A stretch of DNA of 64,000 nucleotides from Pseudovibrio sp947494035 (lineage in GTDB: Bacteria; Pseudomonadota; Alphaproteobacteria; Rhizobiales; Stappiaceae). The notes under the pieces are model-generated. The model did not search any database and was not told where the DNA came from. It was given only the letters and a program-made list of their open reading frames with translations. Numbering within the stretch: position 1 is the first letter of the stretch; each line of letters starts with the position of its first letter. Of this stretch, positions 33,277-42,041 are shown in pieces. The position numbers and the translations under genes are program-made. The stretch lies in assembly GCA_947494035.1 (NCBI GenBank), contig CANLTN010000016.1, positions 1-64,000 of the forward strand, given 5' to 3'.

Positions 33277-34242
33277 ATGACACATGCGTCTGGGGACACG
33301 CTGGCCTTACAGGGCGAGAGCCGCGGTCCATCACAAAAGCAACAAGCTAGATTGAATGGGCTGATGCGCTCGCAGGCAACCTTTGCCTGGGCGTTGATTG
33401 CACCGGCAGCACTGTATCTTATGCTCGTCGTGGCGTGGCCGCTGGTGGAGACAATCCGCCTGTCGTTCACCAACGCCAACATTGGCGGCGAGGCGTATAT
33501 CGGCACCGCCAACTACGAAAAGCTGTTCAGCTCTCGCAAATTCAGCCAGACAATTTCCAGAACGTTCTATTGGATGTTCCTATCGGTCTCACTAAAAATC
33601 GTTTTGGGCCTGATCGGCGCAACCCTGCTCAATGCCGCCATCCCCGGTCGCGCCCTGTTCCGCATGTTGGTCATGCCCCCATGGATCGTGCCTGTGGCCA
33701 TCGGCTGCTTCGGCTGGCTGTGGCTCTACAACGGCCACTTCGGCATCATCTCCGGCGTTCTGCAGTATGTCGGTATTTTGGATGGCCCTTTCGAGTTCCT
33801 CGCCTACAAAAACAGCGCGTTCTATTCCGCAGTGATCACCGACGTTTGGGTTGGCCTGCCCATGGTGACAATCTTCCTGCTCGCCGCCATGCAAGGCGTG
33901 CCGCGCGATCTTTACGAGGCAGCCTATGTGGACGGCGCGTCCCGTTGGTATCGCTTCCGCCGTATCACCATTCCGCAAATCCTGCCGGTGATCATCACCA
34001 TGTCCATCCTGTCGATCATCTGGACCTTCAACTCCTTTGAAATCATCTGGATCCTGACGGAAGGCGGACCCCGCAGCGCAACCACCACCCTGATCATCGA
34101 CACCTACAAGATGGCGATTGCAAACTACAAATTCGGGCAGGGAGCTGCACGGGCTGTGGTCGTGGTGACACTGCTCAGCGTGTTCTCGCTGGTGTACCTG
34201 TTTGCGCTCCACCAGATCAAAAAACGTTTCGAGGCAGTCTGA
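33277..34242 (+). CDS. CUT1 ABC sugar transporter permease 1 (MalF-like)
   Basis: 321-aa inner-membrane permease with about six helices and the EAA loop EAAYVDGASRWYRFRRITIPQILP that docks the ATPase. The N-terminal ~30 residues are a soluble extension. Pairs with the next permease, which starts directly after its stop. Part of an amino-sugar importer by context. Confidence 0.92.
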   Translation: MTHASGDTLALQGESRGPSQKQQARLNGLMRSQATFAWALIAPAALYLMLVVAWPLVETIRLSFTNANIGGEAYIGTANYEKLFSSRKFSQTISRTFYWMFLSVSLKIVLGLIGATLLNAAIPGRALFRMLVMPPWIVPVAIGCFGWLWLYNGHFGIISGVLQYVGILDGPFEFLAYKNSAFYSAVITDVWVGLPMVTIFLLAAMQGVPRDLYEAAYVDGASRWYRFRRITIPQILPVIITMSILSIIWTFNSFEIIWILTEGGPRSATTTLIIDTYKMAIANYKFGQGAARAVVVVTLLSVFSLVYLFALHQIKKRFEAV

Positions 34243-34243
34243 C

Positions 34244-35086
34244 ATGATGGATCACTACTCGCTGCCGCATAAGATTTTCCTCTACGTCTGCGTTGCGCTT
34301 TTCCTCGGCTTCATCCTGCTGCCGTTCTTCGAGATGTTCATGACCTCCCTGCGGCCACTGGAACATCTGTTCCGCTCGCCCTACCAGTTCTGGTCCGACG
34401 ACTTCTCGTTCAAAGCCTACGCCCAGATGTGGGTGACAGTGCCCATGCTGCCCCGTTACATCGCAAACAGCATGTTCATTTCCCTGTCGGTCACAGCACT
34501 TGCGCTCACGTTCATCATCCCCGCAGCCTACGCCTATGCCCGGTTTGATTTCAAAGGCAAAACGCTCAGCCTCGGCATCTTTTTGGCGGTCAACATGTTC
34601 TCAGGCGCTGTCCTGCTCATTCCGCTCTACAAGCTCCTGAGAACCTACGGCATGCTCAACACCTATTTCGCCATGATTGTTCCAGGTGCCGCCTTTCTGG
34701 TGCCAATGGGCATCTGGCTCTTAAAATCCTATTTGGAAAAAATCCCCCGCGAATTGGAAGAGGCCGCCTTTATGGATGGTGCCAGCCGCCTTTACACCCT
34801 GCGCCGCGTGGTTCTGCCCTTGGCCGTTCCGGGTCTGATGGTTGTGGGTGTCGCCGTGTTCCTGTCTGCCTACGCACAGCAGTTCCTGTTCGCAATTACG
34901 TTCAACAGCGTCAAAGAGTTCATGCCTCTGCCAGCGGGCATTCTGGAGTTCATCGGTTTTCAGTCGGTCAAGTGGAACCAGATGATGGCAGCAAGCATTA
35001 TTGGAATACTGCCCGTACTCGTAATTTTCTTATTTTTACAACGCTATCTGGTCGCCGGCCTCACAGCCGGTGCGCTTAAGGAGTGA
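34244..35086 (+). CDS. CUT1 ABC sugar transporter permease 2 (MalG-like)
   Basis: 280-aa permease with six helices and EAA loop EEAAFMDGASRLYTLRRVVLPLAVPG. The open frame reaches back to 34202 inside the upstream gene, but the ATG pair at 34244/34247 right after the upstream TGA is the natural coupled start. Confidence 0.92.
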   Translation: MMDHYSLPHKIFLYVCVALFLGFILLPFFEMFMTSLRPLEHLFRSPYQFWSDDFSFKAYAQMWVTVPMLPRYIANSMFISLSVTALALTFIIPAAYAYARFDFKGKTLSLGIFLAVNMFSGAVLLIPLYKLLRTYGMLNTYFAMIVPGAAFLVPMGIWLLKSYLEKIPRELEEAAFMDGASRLYTLRRVVLPLAVPGLMVVGVAVFLSAYAQQFLFAITFNSVKEFMPLPAGILEFIGFQSVKWNQMMAASIIGILPVLVIFLFLQRYLVAGLTAGALKE

Positions 35087-35118
35087 CTTTTTTACTCTGG
35101 TTATCGGGAGGAAAAACC

Positions 35119-36339
35119 ATGAGGAATAAATTGATTTTACTCGCAGCAGCAGGGGCAGGTGCAATGCTGAGCGCATCTGCAGCCCAATCAGCTGAGCTGC
35201 ATTTCATCCGCTGCGGCGACAATGGTCTGGATCAGGACCGTAAAGTGATCGCGGAATTTGAAGTCAAATATCCGGGCAACACCGTCAACATGGAAAACCT
35301 GCCATGGGGCACCTGTCAGGATAAGTCGCTAAAGCTCGCTGCCGCTGGCAGCCCGCCTTCCGTGTCCTACATGGGCTCCCGTACGCTCAAGCAGCTGGCG
35401 GACAATAACCTTGTCGTTCCTGTAAAAATCTCCGAGGAGCAACAGCAGAGCTACCAGCCGGGCGTTTTGGGAACCGTCAGCTACCGCGATCAGTTCTGGG
35501 GCTTCCCGCGTGCATTCTCCACCAAGGGCCTCTTCCTCAACTGCGACATCTTCGAGGAAGCCGGTCTTGCTTGTGAAGCGCCGAAGACATGGGATGAGAT
35601 GTATGAAACAGCCAAAATCATCAAAGACAAAACCGGAAAAGCTGGTGTGGGTCTCACGGGCAAAGACTTCGACAACACCATGCACCAGTTCCTCAACTAC
35701 CTGTACTCCAACGGCGGTCAGGTGATTGATCCATCCACCAACGAAATCACACTCAACTCCAAGAATACACTGGAAACACTCAAGTTCTACGGCAAGCTGG
35801 TTGATGTTTCTCAGGATGGCCCAACCGCGTTCGAGCGTACACAGGTGCGTGACCTGTTCAACGACAACAAAGTCGGCATGTATATCGATGGCCCATGGGC
35901 CCGCAGCCAGCATAAAGAAGGCATCAACACCATAGCTGCTGCAATTCCGGCAGGTCCAAGCGGTGTCAGTGGAACACTTCTCATCACCGACTCCCTTGCC
36001 GTCTTCAAAGGCTCAGGCCATGAGGATCTGGCCATGGAATTCGCCCGCATGATGACCACAGGCGACTCCCAATACGAGCTGGACAGACCAGAAGGCTGGG
36101 GGCTGACCCCAATCCTGAAATATGAAGAGCTTGGCTACGAGAAGCCATACTACATGGATGATCCATACTGGAAAGTCTTCATCGACCCGATCCCGACCGG
36201 AGGCCCGGAGCCGCTGTTCGTGGACTACAAAGCGATGCAGACAACCATCAACTCCATGATTCAGGGCATCATCCTGAAGGACGACACAGCTGAAAATCTG
36301 GTGTCAATCGCGGCTGAAGAACTCGAAGAGTTCAAGTAA
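35119..36339 (+). CDS. ABC sugar-binding protein
   Basis: 406-aa periplasmic solute-binding protein of the CUT1 group. Signal peptide MRNKLILLAAAGAGAMLSASAAQSA; GGGAGG before ATG 35119 rules out the longer frame from 35083. Typical blocks: GTCQDKSLKLAAAGSPPSVSYMG and FNDNKVGMYIDGPWARSQ. Presumed ligand is a GlcNAc/GalNAc-containing sugar from operon context. Confidence 0.92.
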   Translation: MRNKLILLAAAGAGAMLSASAAQSAELHFIRCGDNGLDQDRKVIAEFEVKYPGNTVNMENLPWGTCQDKSLKLAAAGSPPSVSYMGSRTLKQLADNNLVVPVKISEEQQQSYQPGVLGTVSYRDQFWGFPRAFSTKGLFLNCDIFEEAGLACEAPKTWDEMYETAKIIKDKTGKAGVGLTGKDFDNTMHQFLNYLYSNGGQVIDPSTNEITLNSKNTLETLKFYGKLVDVSQDGPTAFERTQVRDLFNDNKVGMYIDGPWARSQHKEGINTIAAAIPAGPSGVSGTLLITDSLAVFKGSGHEDLAMEFARMMTTGDSQYELDRPEGWGLTPILKYEELGYEKPYYMDDPYWKVFIDPIPTGGPEPLFVDYKAMQTTINSMIQGIILKDDTAENLVSIAAEELEEFK

Positions 36340-36402
36340 GCGCACTCCCGGAGAGGCTGACCCCAGCCTCTCCCAATTCCTGACTGCGAGAAGACGAAGA
36401 GT

Positions 36403-37503
36403 ATGGCCACGCTTCAGCTGCAAAACATAACCAAATCATTTGGACCAACACCCGTATTGAAGGACGTCAGCCTGTCCATCGAGGACAAGGAGTTTGTCGT
36501 CTTTGTTGGCCCGTCTGGCTGCGGAAAAACAACCTTGTTGCGCATTGTGGCAGGCTTGGAAATCGCAACGCAAGGGGCCATCCTGATTGATGGAAAGGAT
36601 GTGTCCTCAGACCATCCAATCGACCGTGGCATCGCCATGGTGTTCCAGAGCTACGCGCTCTATCCCCACCTCTCGGTGTTTGAAAACATTGCCTTTCCTC
36701 TGCGCGTTGCCAAGCGTCCGGAAGAAGAGATAAAGGACCGCGTCCACAAAGCCGCCGCCATTCTGCAACTGGAAGAGCGGTTGCAACACAAGCCCGGCCA
36801 GCTCTCCGGCGGTCAGCGCCAGCGTGTTGCCATTGGCCGGTCCATCGTGCGCAATCCCAAAGTCTTCCTGTTCGACGAGCCGCTCTCAAACCTTGATGCA
36901 GCGCTGCGCGGGGATATGCGTGTGGAACTCTCAAAGCTCCACAAAAGCCTCGACACCACAATGATTTACGTAACCCACGATCAGGTGGAAGCCATGACAA
37001 TGGCAGACCGTATCGTGGTACTGAACAACGGCCTCGTGGAGCAATGCGGCACTCCAATGGAACTGTACCTGCACCCGCGCAACAAGTTCGTGGCAGGCTT
37101 CATCGGGCACCCCAAAATGAATTTCGTTCCTGCCATGGTGGACCGTGTGGAAGACCATTGTCTCCACCTGCAACTGAAGCAGGGCAACAGCCTGTCTGTG
37201 CCTGTCTCAAGTCAGGGTATCCGTGCTGGCGATACAGTTGAAATCGGAATCCGTCCAGAACACATGCAGCTTGATGGCAAGGGGCCAATCACCATGCATG
37301 TGGAAGTGCTGGAACGTCTCGGAGCTCACTCCATCGCTTATGGCGAGGTCAACGGAAACAATTCATTCTGTGCGTCTCTACCCGCCATGGCAGATGTGCG
37401 CGAGGGCGCAATCATCCGGCTCAACGTCAAGCCGGAGAACACTTACGTCTTTGACAAAAATGGCATTGCACAGAAACGTCTGGGCGCACTGCAACCGGCC
37501 TAG
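36403..37503 (+). CDS. ABC sugar transporter ATPase (UgpC/MalK type)
   Basis: 366-aa ATPase. Walker A GPSGCGKTTLLR (about 36-47), Q-loop MVFQSYALYPH, signature LSGGQRQRVAIGRS, Walker B VFLFDEPLSNLDA, H-loop VTHDQ, and a C-terminal TOBE/OB regulatory domain with GIRPEHMQL. Fourth gene of the importer, followed 9 bp later by the Gfo/Idh gene. Confidence 0.94.
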   Translation: MATLQLQNITKSFGPTPVLKDVSLSIEDKEFVVFVGPSGCGKTTLLRIVAGLEIATQGAILIDGKDVSSDHPIDRGIAMVFQSYALYPHLSVFENIAFPLRVAKRPEEEIKDRVHKAAAILQLEERLQHKPGQLSGGQRQRVAIGRSIVRNPKVFLFDEPLSNLDAALRGDMRVELSKLHKSLDTTMIYVTHDQVEAMTMADRIVVLNNGLVEQCGTPMELYLHPRNKFVAGFIGHPKMNFVPAMVDRVEDHCLHLQLKQGNSLSVPVSSQGIRAGDTVEIGIRPEHMQLDGKGPITMHVEVLERLGAHSIAYGEVNGNNSFCASLPAMADVREGAIIRLNVKPENTYVFDKNGIAQKRLGALQPA

Positions 37504-37512
37504 GAGAAACAC

Positions 37513-38697
37513 ATGCGTATCATCGTTGTTGGTATGGGCCTGCGCGCCGTCAGCGTTCTGGAACGACTGCAAGTTCACATGCCGGAAGCAGACGTAGTGG
37601 CCTATGTGGACCCCGATCCCTACCAGATTGAACGCCTGAAAAACCACGAGGCAATCAACGCCTACAAGACTCTGGAAGATATGCTGGCGGGCGAGGAGGC
37701 CGACCTGTTGTTCGTCAGCTCACCAAACCATATGCACCTGCAACACATCCGTCTCGGTCTGGAAGCGGGCATCCGCATCTTTGCCGAAAAGCCGGTGGTG
37801 ATCTCCATGAGCGAGACCATGGAGCTGGCAGAACTGCTCTACCGCTATGGCGAGGGTCAGGTGCTTGTGGGGCTGGTGCTCCGCTACGCCCAGCATGTTA
37901 GAGACCTGCGCACAGCACAGGCCGCAGGGCACCTCGGCTCTGTTGTTTCCATTGAGGCCAACGAGCACATCGCGCCCTATCATGGCGCTTTCTTCATGCG
38001 GGACTGGCGCCGCTATTCCAAGTACTCCGGCGGCTTCATGCTGGAAAAATGCTGTCATGATCTGGATATCTACAACATGGTGACCGGCTCCCGCCCATCA
38101 CGTGTTGCCAGCTTCGGCGGCAGAAAATCCTTTGTCCCCGCCAATGCCCCTGCACAAGATTCAGATACGCAGGTGTATCATGTCAAAGAGTCGATCTGGG
38201 AGGCGACCGAAGATCCGTTCCGCTCCGATGGCGACATTGTTGATTACCAAACCGCCATCCTCGAATACGAGAGCGGCGCGACCATGGCCTTCCACACAAA
38301 CATCAACGTACCGGATGAACACCGCCGGTTCTGCGTAATCGGCACCAAAGGCATGGCTGAGGGCGACTTTGTGCGCGGATACCTGAAAGTGACCGATGCC
38401 CATACCCGTGGCACAGTGCTGGAAGAAGATTACACCAAGTCCATCGACCGTCCCGGTGCCCACTACGGTGCGGATGATTTGATGTGTCAGGATTTGTGCG
38501 CGTACCTGCGCAGTGAAATGGAGGCCCTGCCAGTCTCCGTCGTTGATGCGCTGGAGGCAGGCGTTGCCGCCCTTGCACTTGATCAGGCGCGCACCACCGG
38601 TCGGGTCGTCGACCTGACCTCCTATTGGCAAAAGTTTGACAGTTTTGATCTGCGTGGAACCACAGCAACAAAAACAAAAAAGACGGAATCAATATAG
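37513..38697 (+). CDS. Gfo/Idh/MocA-family oxidoreductase
   Basis: 394-aa NAD(P)-dependent oxidoreductase: N-terminal Rossmann fold (IIVVGMGLRAVSVLERL), the EKPVVISMSE motif with the conserved Lys (about residue 95), and C-terminal GFO_IDH_MocA_C domain (KYSGGFMLEKCCHDLDIYN). These enzymes oxidise or epimerise sugars or open glycosides through a keto intermediate. In an amino-sugar operon it may process an oxidised or unusual N-acetylhexosamine glycoside; no known step of the GlcNAc or GalNAc pathway needs it. It overlaps the following GTG start by one base. Confidence 0.88.
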   Translation: MRIIVVGMGLRAVSVLERLQVHMPEADVVAYVDPDPYQIERLKNHEAINAYKTLEDMLAGEEADLLFVSSPNHMHLQHIRLGLEAGIRIFAEKPVVISMSETMELAELLYRYGEGQVLVGLVLRYAQHVRDLRTAQAAGHLGSVVSIEANEHIAPYHGAFFMRDWRRYSKYSGGFMLEKCCHDLDIYNMVTGSRPSRVASFGGRKSFVPANAPAQDSDTQVYHVKESIWEATEDPFRSDGDIVDYQTAILEYESGATMAFHTNINVPDEHRRFCVIGTKGMAEGDFVRGYLKVTDAHTRGTVLEEDYTKSIDRPGAHYGADDLMCQDLCAYLRSEMEALPVSVVDALEAGVAALALDQARTTGRVVDLTSYWQKFDSFDLRGTTATKTKKTESI

Positions 38698-39794
38698 TGA
38701 GCAACTGGGCAACTACGCGCGAAATCAAGGCGCAGCCACAAATCTGGACAAGCTGGGCGCAAGAACTTGGTGCCTCAATAAACGATCTGCGCGAGTGGGT
38801 CGCCAATTCCGGAGCCACAGAAATCTGGTTATGCGGCGCTGGCTCATCCTCCTATATCGGCGATATTCTTTGCAGAGCGCTGCATGCATCCTCCGTGCTT
38901 CCAATGCGCGCCGTGCCCTCAACCGATCTGGTCAGCGCGCCGGAAACGTTCAAACGCAAAGGGGTGATCCCGCTGGTGGTGTCGTTTGGCCGGTCGGGCA
39001 ACTCTACGGAGACCATCGGCACACTGGACCTGCTGGACGCACTCTTCCCGGCAGCTCCACGGCTGAACATCACCTGCAACAAGGACAGCACACTGGCAAC
39101 TCGCCAGCCTGCGTCAAAGGCCAGTCAGCGCGTAATCGTGTTGCCTGAAGCATGCCACGACAGCGGCTTTGCCATGACCTCCAGCTTCACCACGATGATC
39201 CTCACAGCCATGGCCGTCTTCGGGCAGGAAACACCGGAAGAATTCACCGCCAACATCCACGAGATCAGTAAGGCTGCAACGAGTGTGCTGGCAGAAGTTA
39301 AGCAGCTGGCGGGCAAACTCGGCAGGCCCCACCGCGCTGTGTTCGTGGGCTCCGGCCCGCTTACCTTCGTTGCCCGCGAAAGCGCGCTCAAGGTGATGGA
39401 ATTGTCAGTCGGTAGAATCCCGTCCATCTGGGACAGCTCCCTCGGCTTCCGCCACGGACCTAAGTCCTTTGTCGATGACCAGACCAAGGTCTTCGTGTTC
39501 CTCTCCAACAACCGGCATTCCCGTCGCTATGACCAGGATCTGGCCGAAGAGGTAAAAGCGCAATTTGGTGAGCGCACTGTAATGACCATCGGCAACGCCG
39601 AGCGAGCGGATGTGCATATTCCATGCAAACTGTCGGACGGTTGGATGTCGGTCCTTCATATTTTCATAGCCCAGTGGCTGGGCGTGGTTTGGTCGAACCA
39701 GCTTGGTTTGAACGTGGACAATCCGTTTGAAGGGCAGGGCACACTAACCCGCGTTGTTTCAGGCGTAAAACTCTATGCATTGAAAGAGGGTTGA
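38697..39794 (+). CDS. SIS-domain amino-sugar-phosphate deaminase/isomerase (AgaS/NagB-II type)
   Basis: 365-aa protein with two SIS domains: IWLCGAGSSSYIGDIL, VVSFGRSGNSTETIGTLD, then the second-domain motif LGFRHGPKSFVDD. Such proteins deaminate GlcN6P or GalN6P to the keto-sugar phosphate. The KbaZ/GatZ-like gene downstream favours GalN6P and the name AgaS; GlcN6P (NagB-II) cannot be excluded. Start is GTG, overlapping the previous stop. Confidence 0.85.
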   Translation: MSNWATTREIKAQPQIWTSWAQELGASINDLREWVANSGATEIWLCGAGSSSYIGDILCRALHASSVLPMRAVPSTDLVSAPETFKRKGVIPLVVSFGRSGNSTETIGTLDLLDALFPAAPRLNITCNKDSTLATRQPASKASQRVIVLPEACHDSGFAMTSSFTTMILTAMAVFGQETPEEFTANIHEISKAATSVLAEVKQLAGKLGRPHRAVFVGSGPLTFVARESALKVMELSVGRIPSIWDSSLGFRHGPKSFVDDQTKVFVFLSNNRHSRRYDQDLAEEVKAQFGERTVMTIGNAERADVHIPCKLSDGWMSVLHIFIAQWLGVVWSNQLGLNVDNPFEGQGTLTRVVSGVKLYALKEG

Positions 39795-39795
39795 A

Positions 39796-40731
39796 ATGGT
39801 TCGGGCAGGGGGGATTGATCTGGGCGGCACCAAAATCGAGGCAACTGCCTTTAATGAGGATTGGGCGGCCGTCGAAACCAAACGCATTCCAACACCTCAG
39901 GACTCCTACGAGAATCTGGTGGAGGCACTCTGCGAAATGGTGGTGTGGCTGGAAGAGACAGCAGGCTCAAAGCACCTGCCTGTTGGCGTCGGCATTCCCG
40001 GTTTCCACTCCAAACGAACTGGCAAATTCCTCACTGCTAACCTGCCGGCATCAGGCCGCACCCTCCATCCCGACCTGACCCAAAAACTGGGCAGAGCGGT
40101 CACCTTTGAAAACGACTGCAACTGCTTCACCCTCTCCGAAGCTCTGCTGGGTGCAGGGCGCGGGTATGCCAGCGTCTTCGGCTTGATCATCGGCACGGGG
40201 GTGGGCGGTGGTTACTGCTCCGGCGGCACGCTTATATCCGGCCTCAATGGCGCTGCCGGAGAGTTCGGCCACCTCGGCATTCCTTATGCAGCCATGAAGG
40301 ACCTCGGTCTGGACGCGGTCCCGTGCGGTTGTGGTCGCATCGGGTGCTTTGAAACCTATCTCGCCGGTCCGGGCATGCGCCGCCTCGCCAAACACATCAC
40401 GGGTCAAGATGTGGACGCACAAACCATCACCACCGCAGCCGCCGCAGGTGACCCGAATATGCAGCAAGTCATGCATATATGGGCCCGCATTGCAGCCGAA
40501 CTGGTCGCAGCGCTCCAATGCACGGTGGACCCCGACTGTATCGTGATCGGTGGTGGCCTTTCCAGAATTCCGAATATCGACCGGATCATTGCCGAAGCGT
40601 TGCCGGGCCATCTGCTCAGCCAGACTGAGCCGCCGGAGATCCGTGTCGCAGACTACGGCGACAGCAGCGGCACACGCGGGGCCGCCCTTGCTGCCCTTCA
40701 ATCCCACGAGGAACCGGAGGCAGTGCCATGA
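39796..40731 (+). CDS. ROK-family N-acetylhexosamine kinase
   Basis: 311-aa sugar kinase. ATP motif GGIDLGGTKIEATAF at the N-terminus, catalytic Asp in TFENDCNCF, GTGVGGGY phosphate loop, the HL-containing block GEFGHLGIP and the zinc-binding CGCGRIGCFETYLAGPG. It has no DNA-binding domain, so it is an enzyme rather than a NagC-type repressor. Expected to phosphorylate GlcNAc or GalNAc at O6 before NagA acts. Overlaps the next gene by 4 bases. Confidence 0.9.
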   Translation: MVRAGGIDLGGTKIEATAFNEDWAAVETKRIPTPQDSYENLVEALCEMVVWLEETAGSKHLPVGVGIPGFHSKRTGKFLTANLPASGRTLHPDLTQKLGRAVTFENDCNCFTLSEALLGAGRGYASVFGLIIGTGVGGGYCSGGTLISGLNGAAGEFGHLGIPYAAMKDLGLDAVPCGCGRIGCFETYLAGPGMRRLAKHITGQDVDAQTITTAAAAGDPNMQQVMHIWARIAAELVAALQCTVDPDCIVIGGGLSRIPNIDRIIAEALPGHLLSQTEPPEIRVADYGDSSGTRGAALAALQSHEEPEAVP

Positions 40732-42041
40732 GCAACCCACTGCTTCAGGTCATCACCGCCAACCGCGCAGGTGTCAGCGCTGCACTCCCCTCAATCTGCT
40801 CCGCCCAGCCCGACGTCATCCTCGCCTCAGCCCTACTCGCCGCCGAAAAGGGCGCTCCCTTGTTGATCGAAGCAACCAGCAATCAGGTCAATCAGGACGG
40901 TGGCTATACAGGCATGAAGCCAGCCGATTTCGTTACTCACGTCAAAGGTATCTGCGCCAAAGCAGGCCTGCCGGAAAGTGCCCTGATCCTCGGCGGCGAC
41001 CACCTCGGCCCGCAAGCATGGCGGTCTATGCCCGCCGATCAGGCCATGGCCAAAGCTAAAGAACTGATGAAAGCCTATGTTGAGGCAGGCTTCACCAAAA
41101 TCCATCTGGACTGCTCCGAAGGCTGCGCCGGAGAAGCGCCTCAGGTTGGTGATGAACTCAGCGCCAGCCGTGCAGCGCAGCTTGCCGCCATCTGCGAACA
41201 CTTCGCCCCAAACCCAAACCGCCTCAACTACATCGTCGGTACGGAAGTGCCACCCCCCGGAGGTGCGCGTGATCCCGCGGAAGTGCAGGGCATCGAACCA
41301 ACTCCGCCTGAACGTGCCGCTCGGACCTTGCAAATGCACTTTGAGAAGTTCAATGCGCTGGGCCTGCACGCCGCAAAAGGCCGGATCTGCGGTCTCGTCG
41401 TGCAGCCCGGTGTAGAGTTCTCCCCCTTCCATATCGACCACTTACCATCGGGCAACGACAGTGCCCTGCGTGCAGCCCTCGATCCGTTTCAAAACGTGGT
41501 GTTCGAAGCCCACAGCACAGACTATCAGCGCAGCAGTGCATTTCCCCGTCTGGCAGACATGGGCTTTGCCATCCTCAAGGTCGGTCCCGCGCTCACCTTT
41601 GCCTATCGTCAAGCCATCTACGCGCTCGACCACATGCTCGACTGGCTGGAAGAAGACCGCCGCACCGTCCCAAAACTCCCGAGGGTTTTGGAGACGGAGA
41701 TGCTGTCGGAGCCCAAATACTGGGGCGCTCATTATCACGGATCTGATCAGGATATCCGCCTGCTACGTCACTTCAGTTATGCAGATCGCATCCGCTATTA
41801 CTGGCCTCAGGAGAAGGTGCAGGACGCACTTGAAACCCTCTTTGCAGCTCTTCAAACTCAAAAAATCCCGGAAACTTTGTTGCTTCAACTGTTTGCATCT
41901 CAAACTGTTGAGCGTGCACAGGCTTTGCAGAGCCGTGGTTTTGGCATAGAGAAGGCGCTCGTGCTTGCTGAGATTCAGCAGGCATTGCAACCCTATTTCT
42001 TTGAAAGAGTTGAGATCCCTCGACTTGAGGAGGCTCTATGA
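40728..42041 (+). CDS. Tagatose-bisphosphate aldolase GatZ/KbaZ-family protein
   Basis: 437-aa protein of the GatZ/KbaZ family: VITANRAGVSAALPSICSAQPDVILA, the ATSNQVNQDGGYTG block, LGGDHLGPQAW and HSTDYQ are all family hallmarks. In enterobacteria it is the chaperone-like subunit of class II tagatose-1,6-bisphosphate aldolase; stand-alone homologues in amino-sugar clusters have also been proposed to be the tagatose-6-phosphate kinase (AgaZ). No GatY/KbaY catalytic partner or separate kinase is in this operon. Its presence points to N-acetylgalactosamine degradation. Confidence 0.87.
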   Translation: MSNPLLQVITANRAGVSAALPSICSAQPDVILASALLAAEKGAPLLIEATSNQVNQDGGYTGMKPADFVTHVKGICAKAGLPESALILGGDHLGPQAWRSMPADQAMAKAKELMKAYVEAGFTKIHLDCSEGCAGEAPQVGDELSASRAAQLAAICEHFAPNPNRLNYIVGTEVPPPGGARDPAEVQGIEPTPPERAARTLQMHFEKFNALGLHAAKGRICGLVVQPGVEFSPFHIDHLPSGNDSALRAALDPFQNVVFEAHSTDYQRSSAFPRLADMGFAILKVGPALTFAYRQAIYALDHMLDWLEEDRRTVPKLPRVLETEMLSEPKYWGAHYHGSDQDIRLLRHFSYADRIRYYWPQEKVQDALETLFAALQTQKIPETLLLQLFASQTVERAQALQSRGFGIEKALVLAEIQQALQPYFFERVEIPRLEEAL

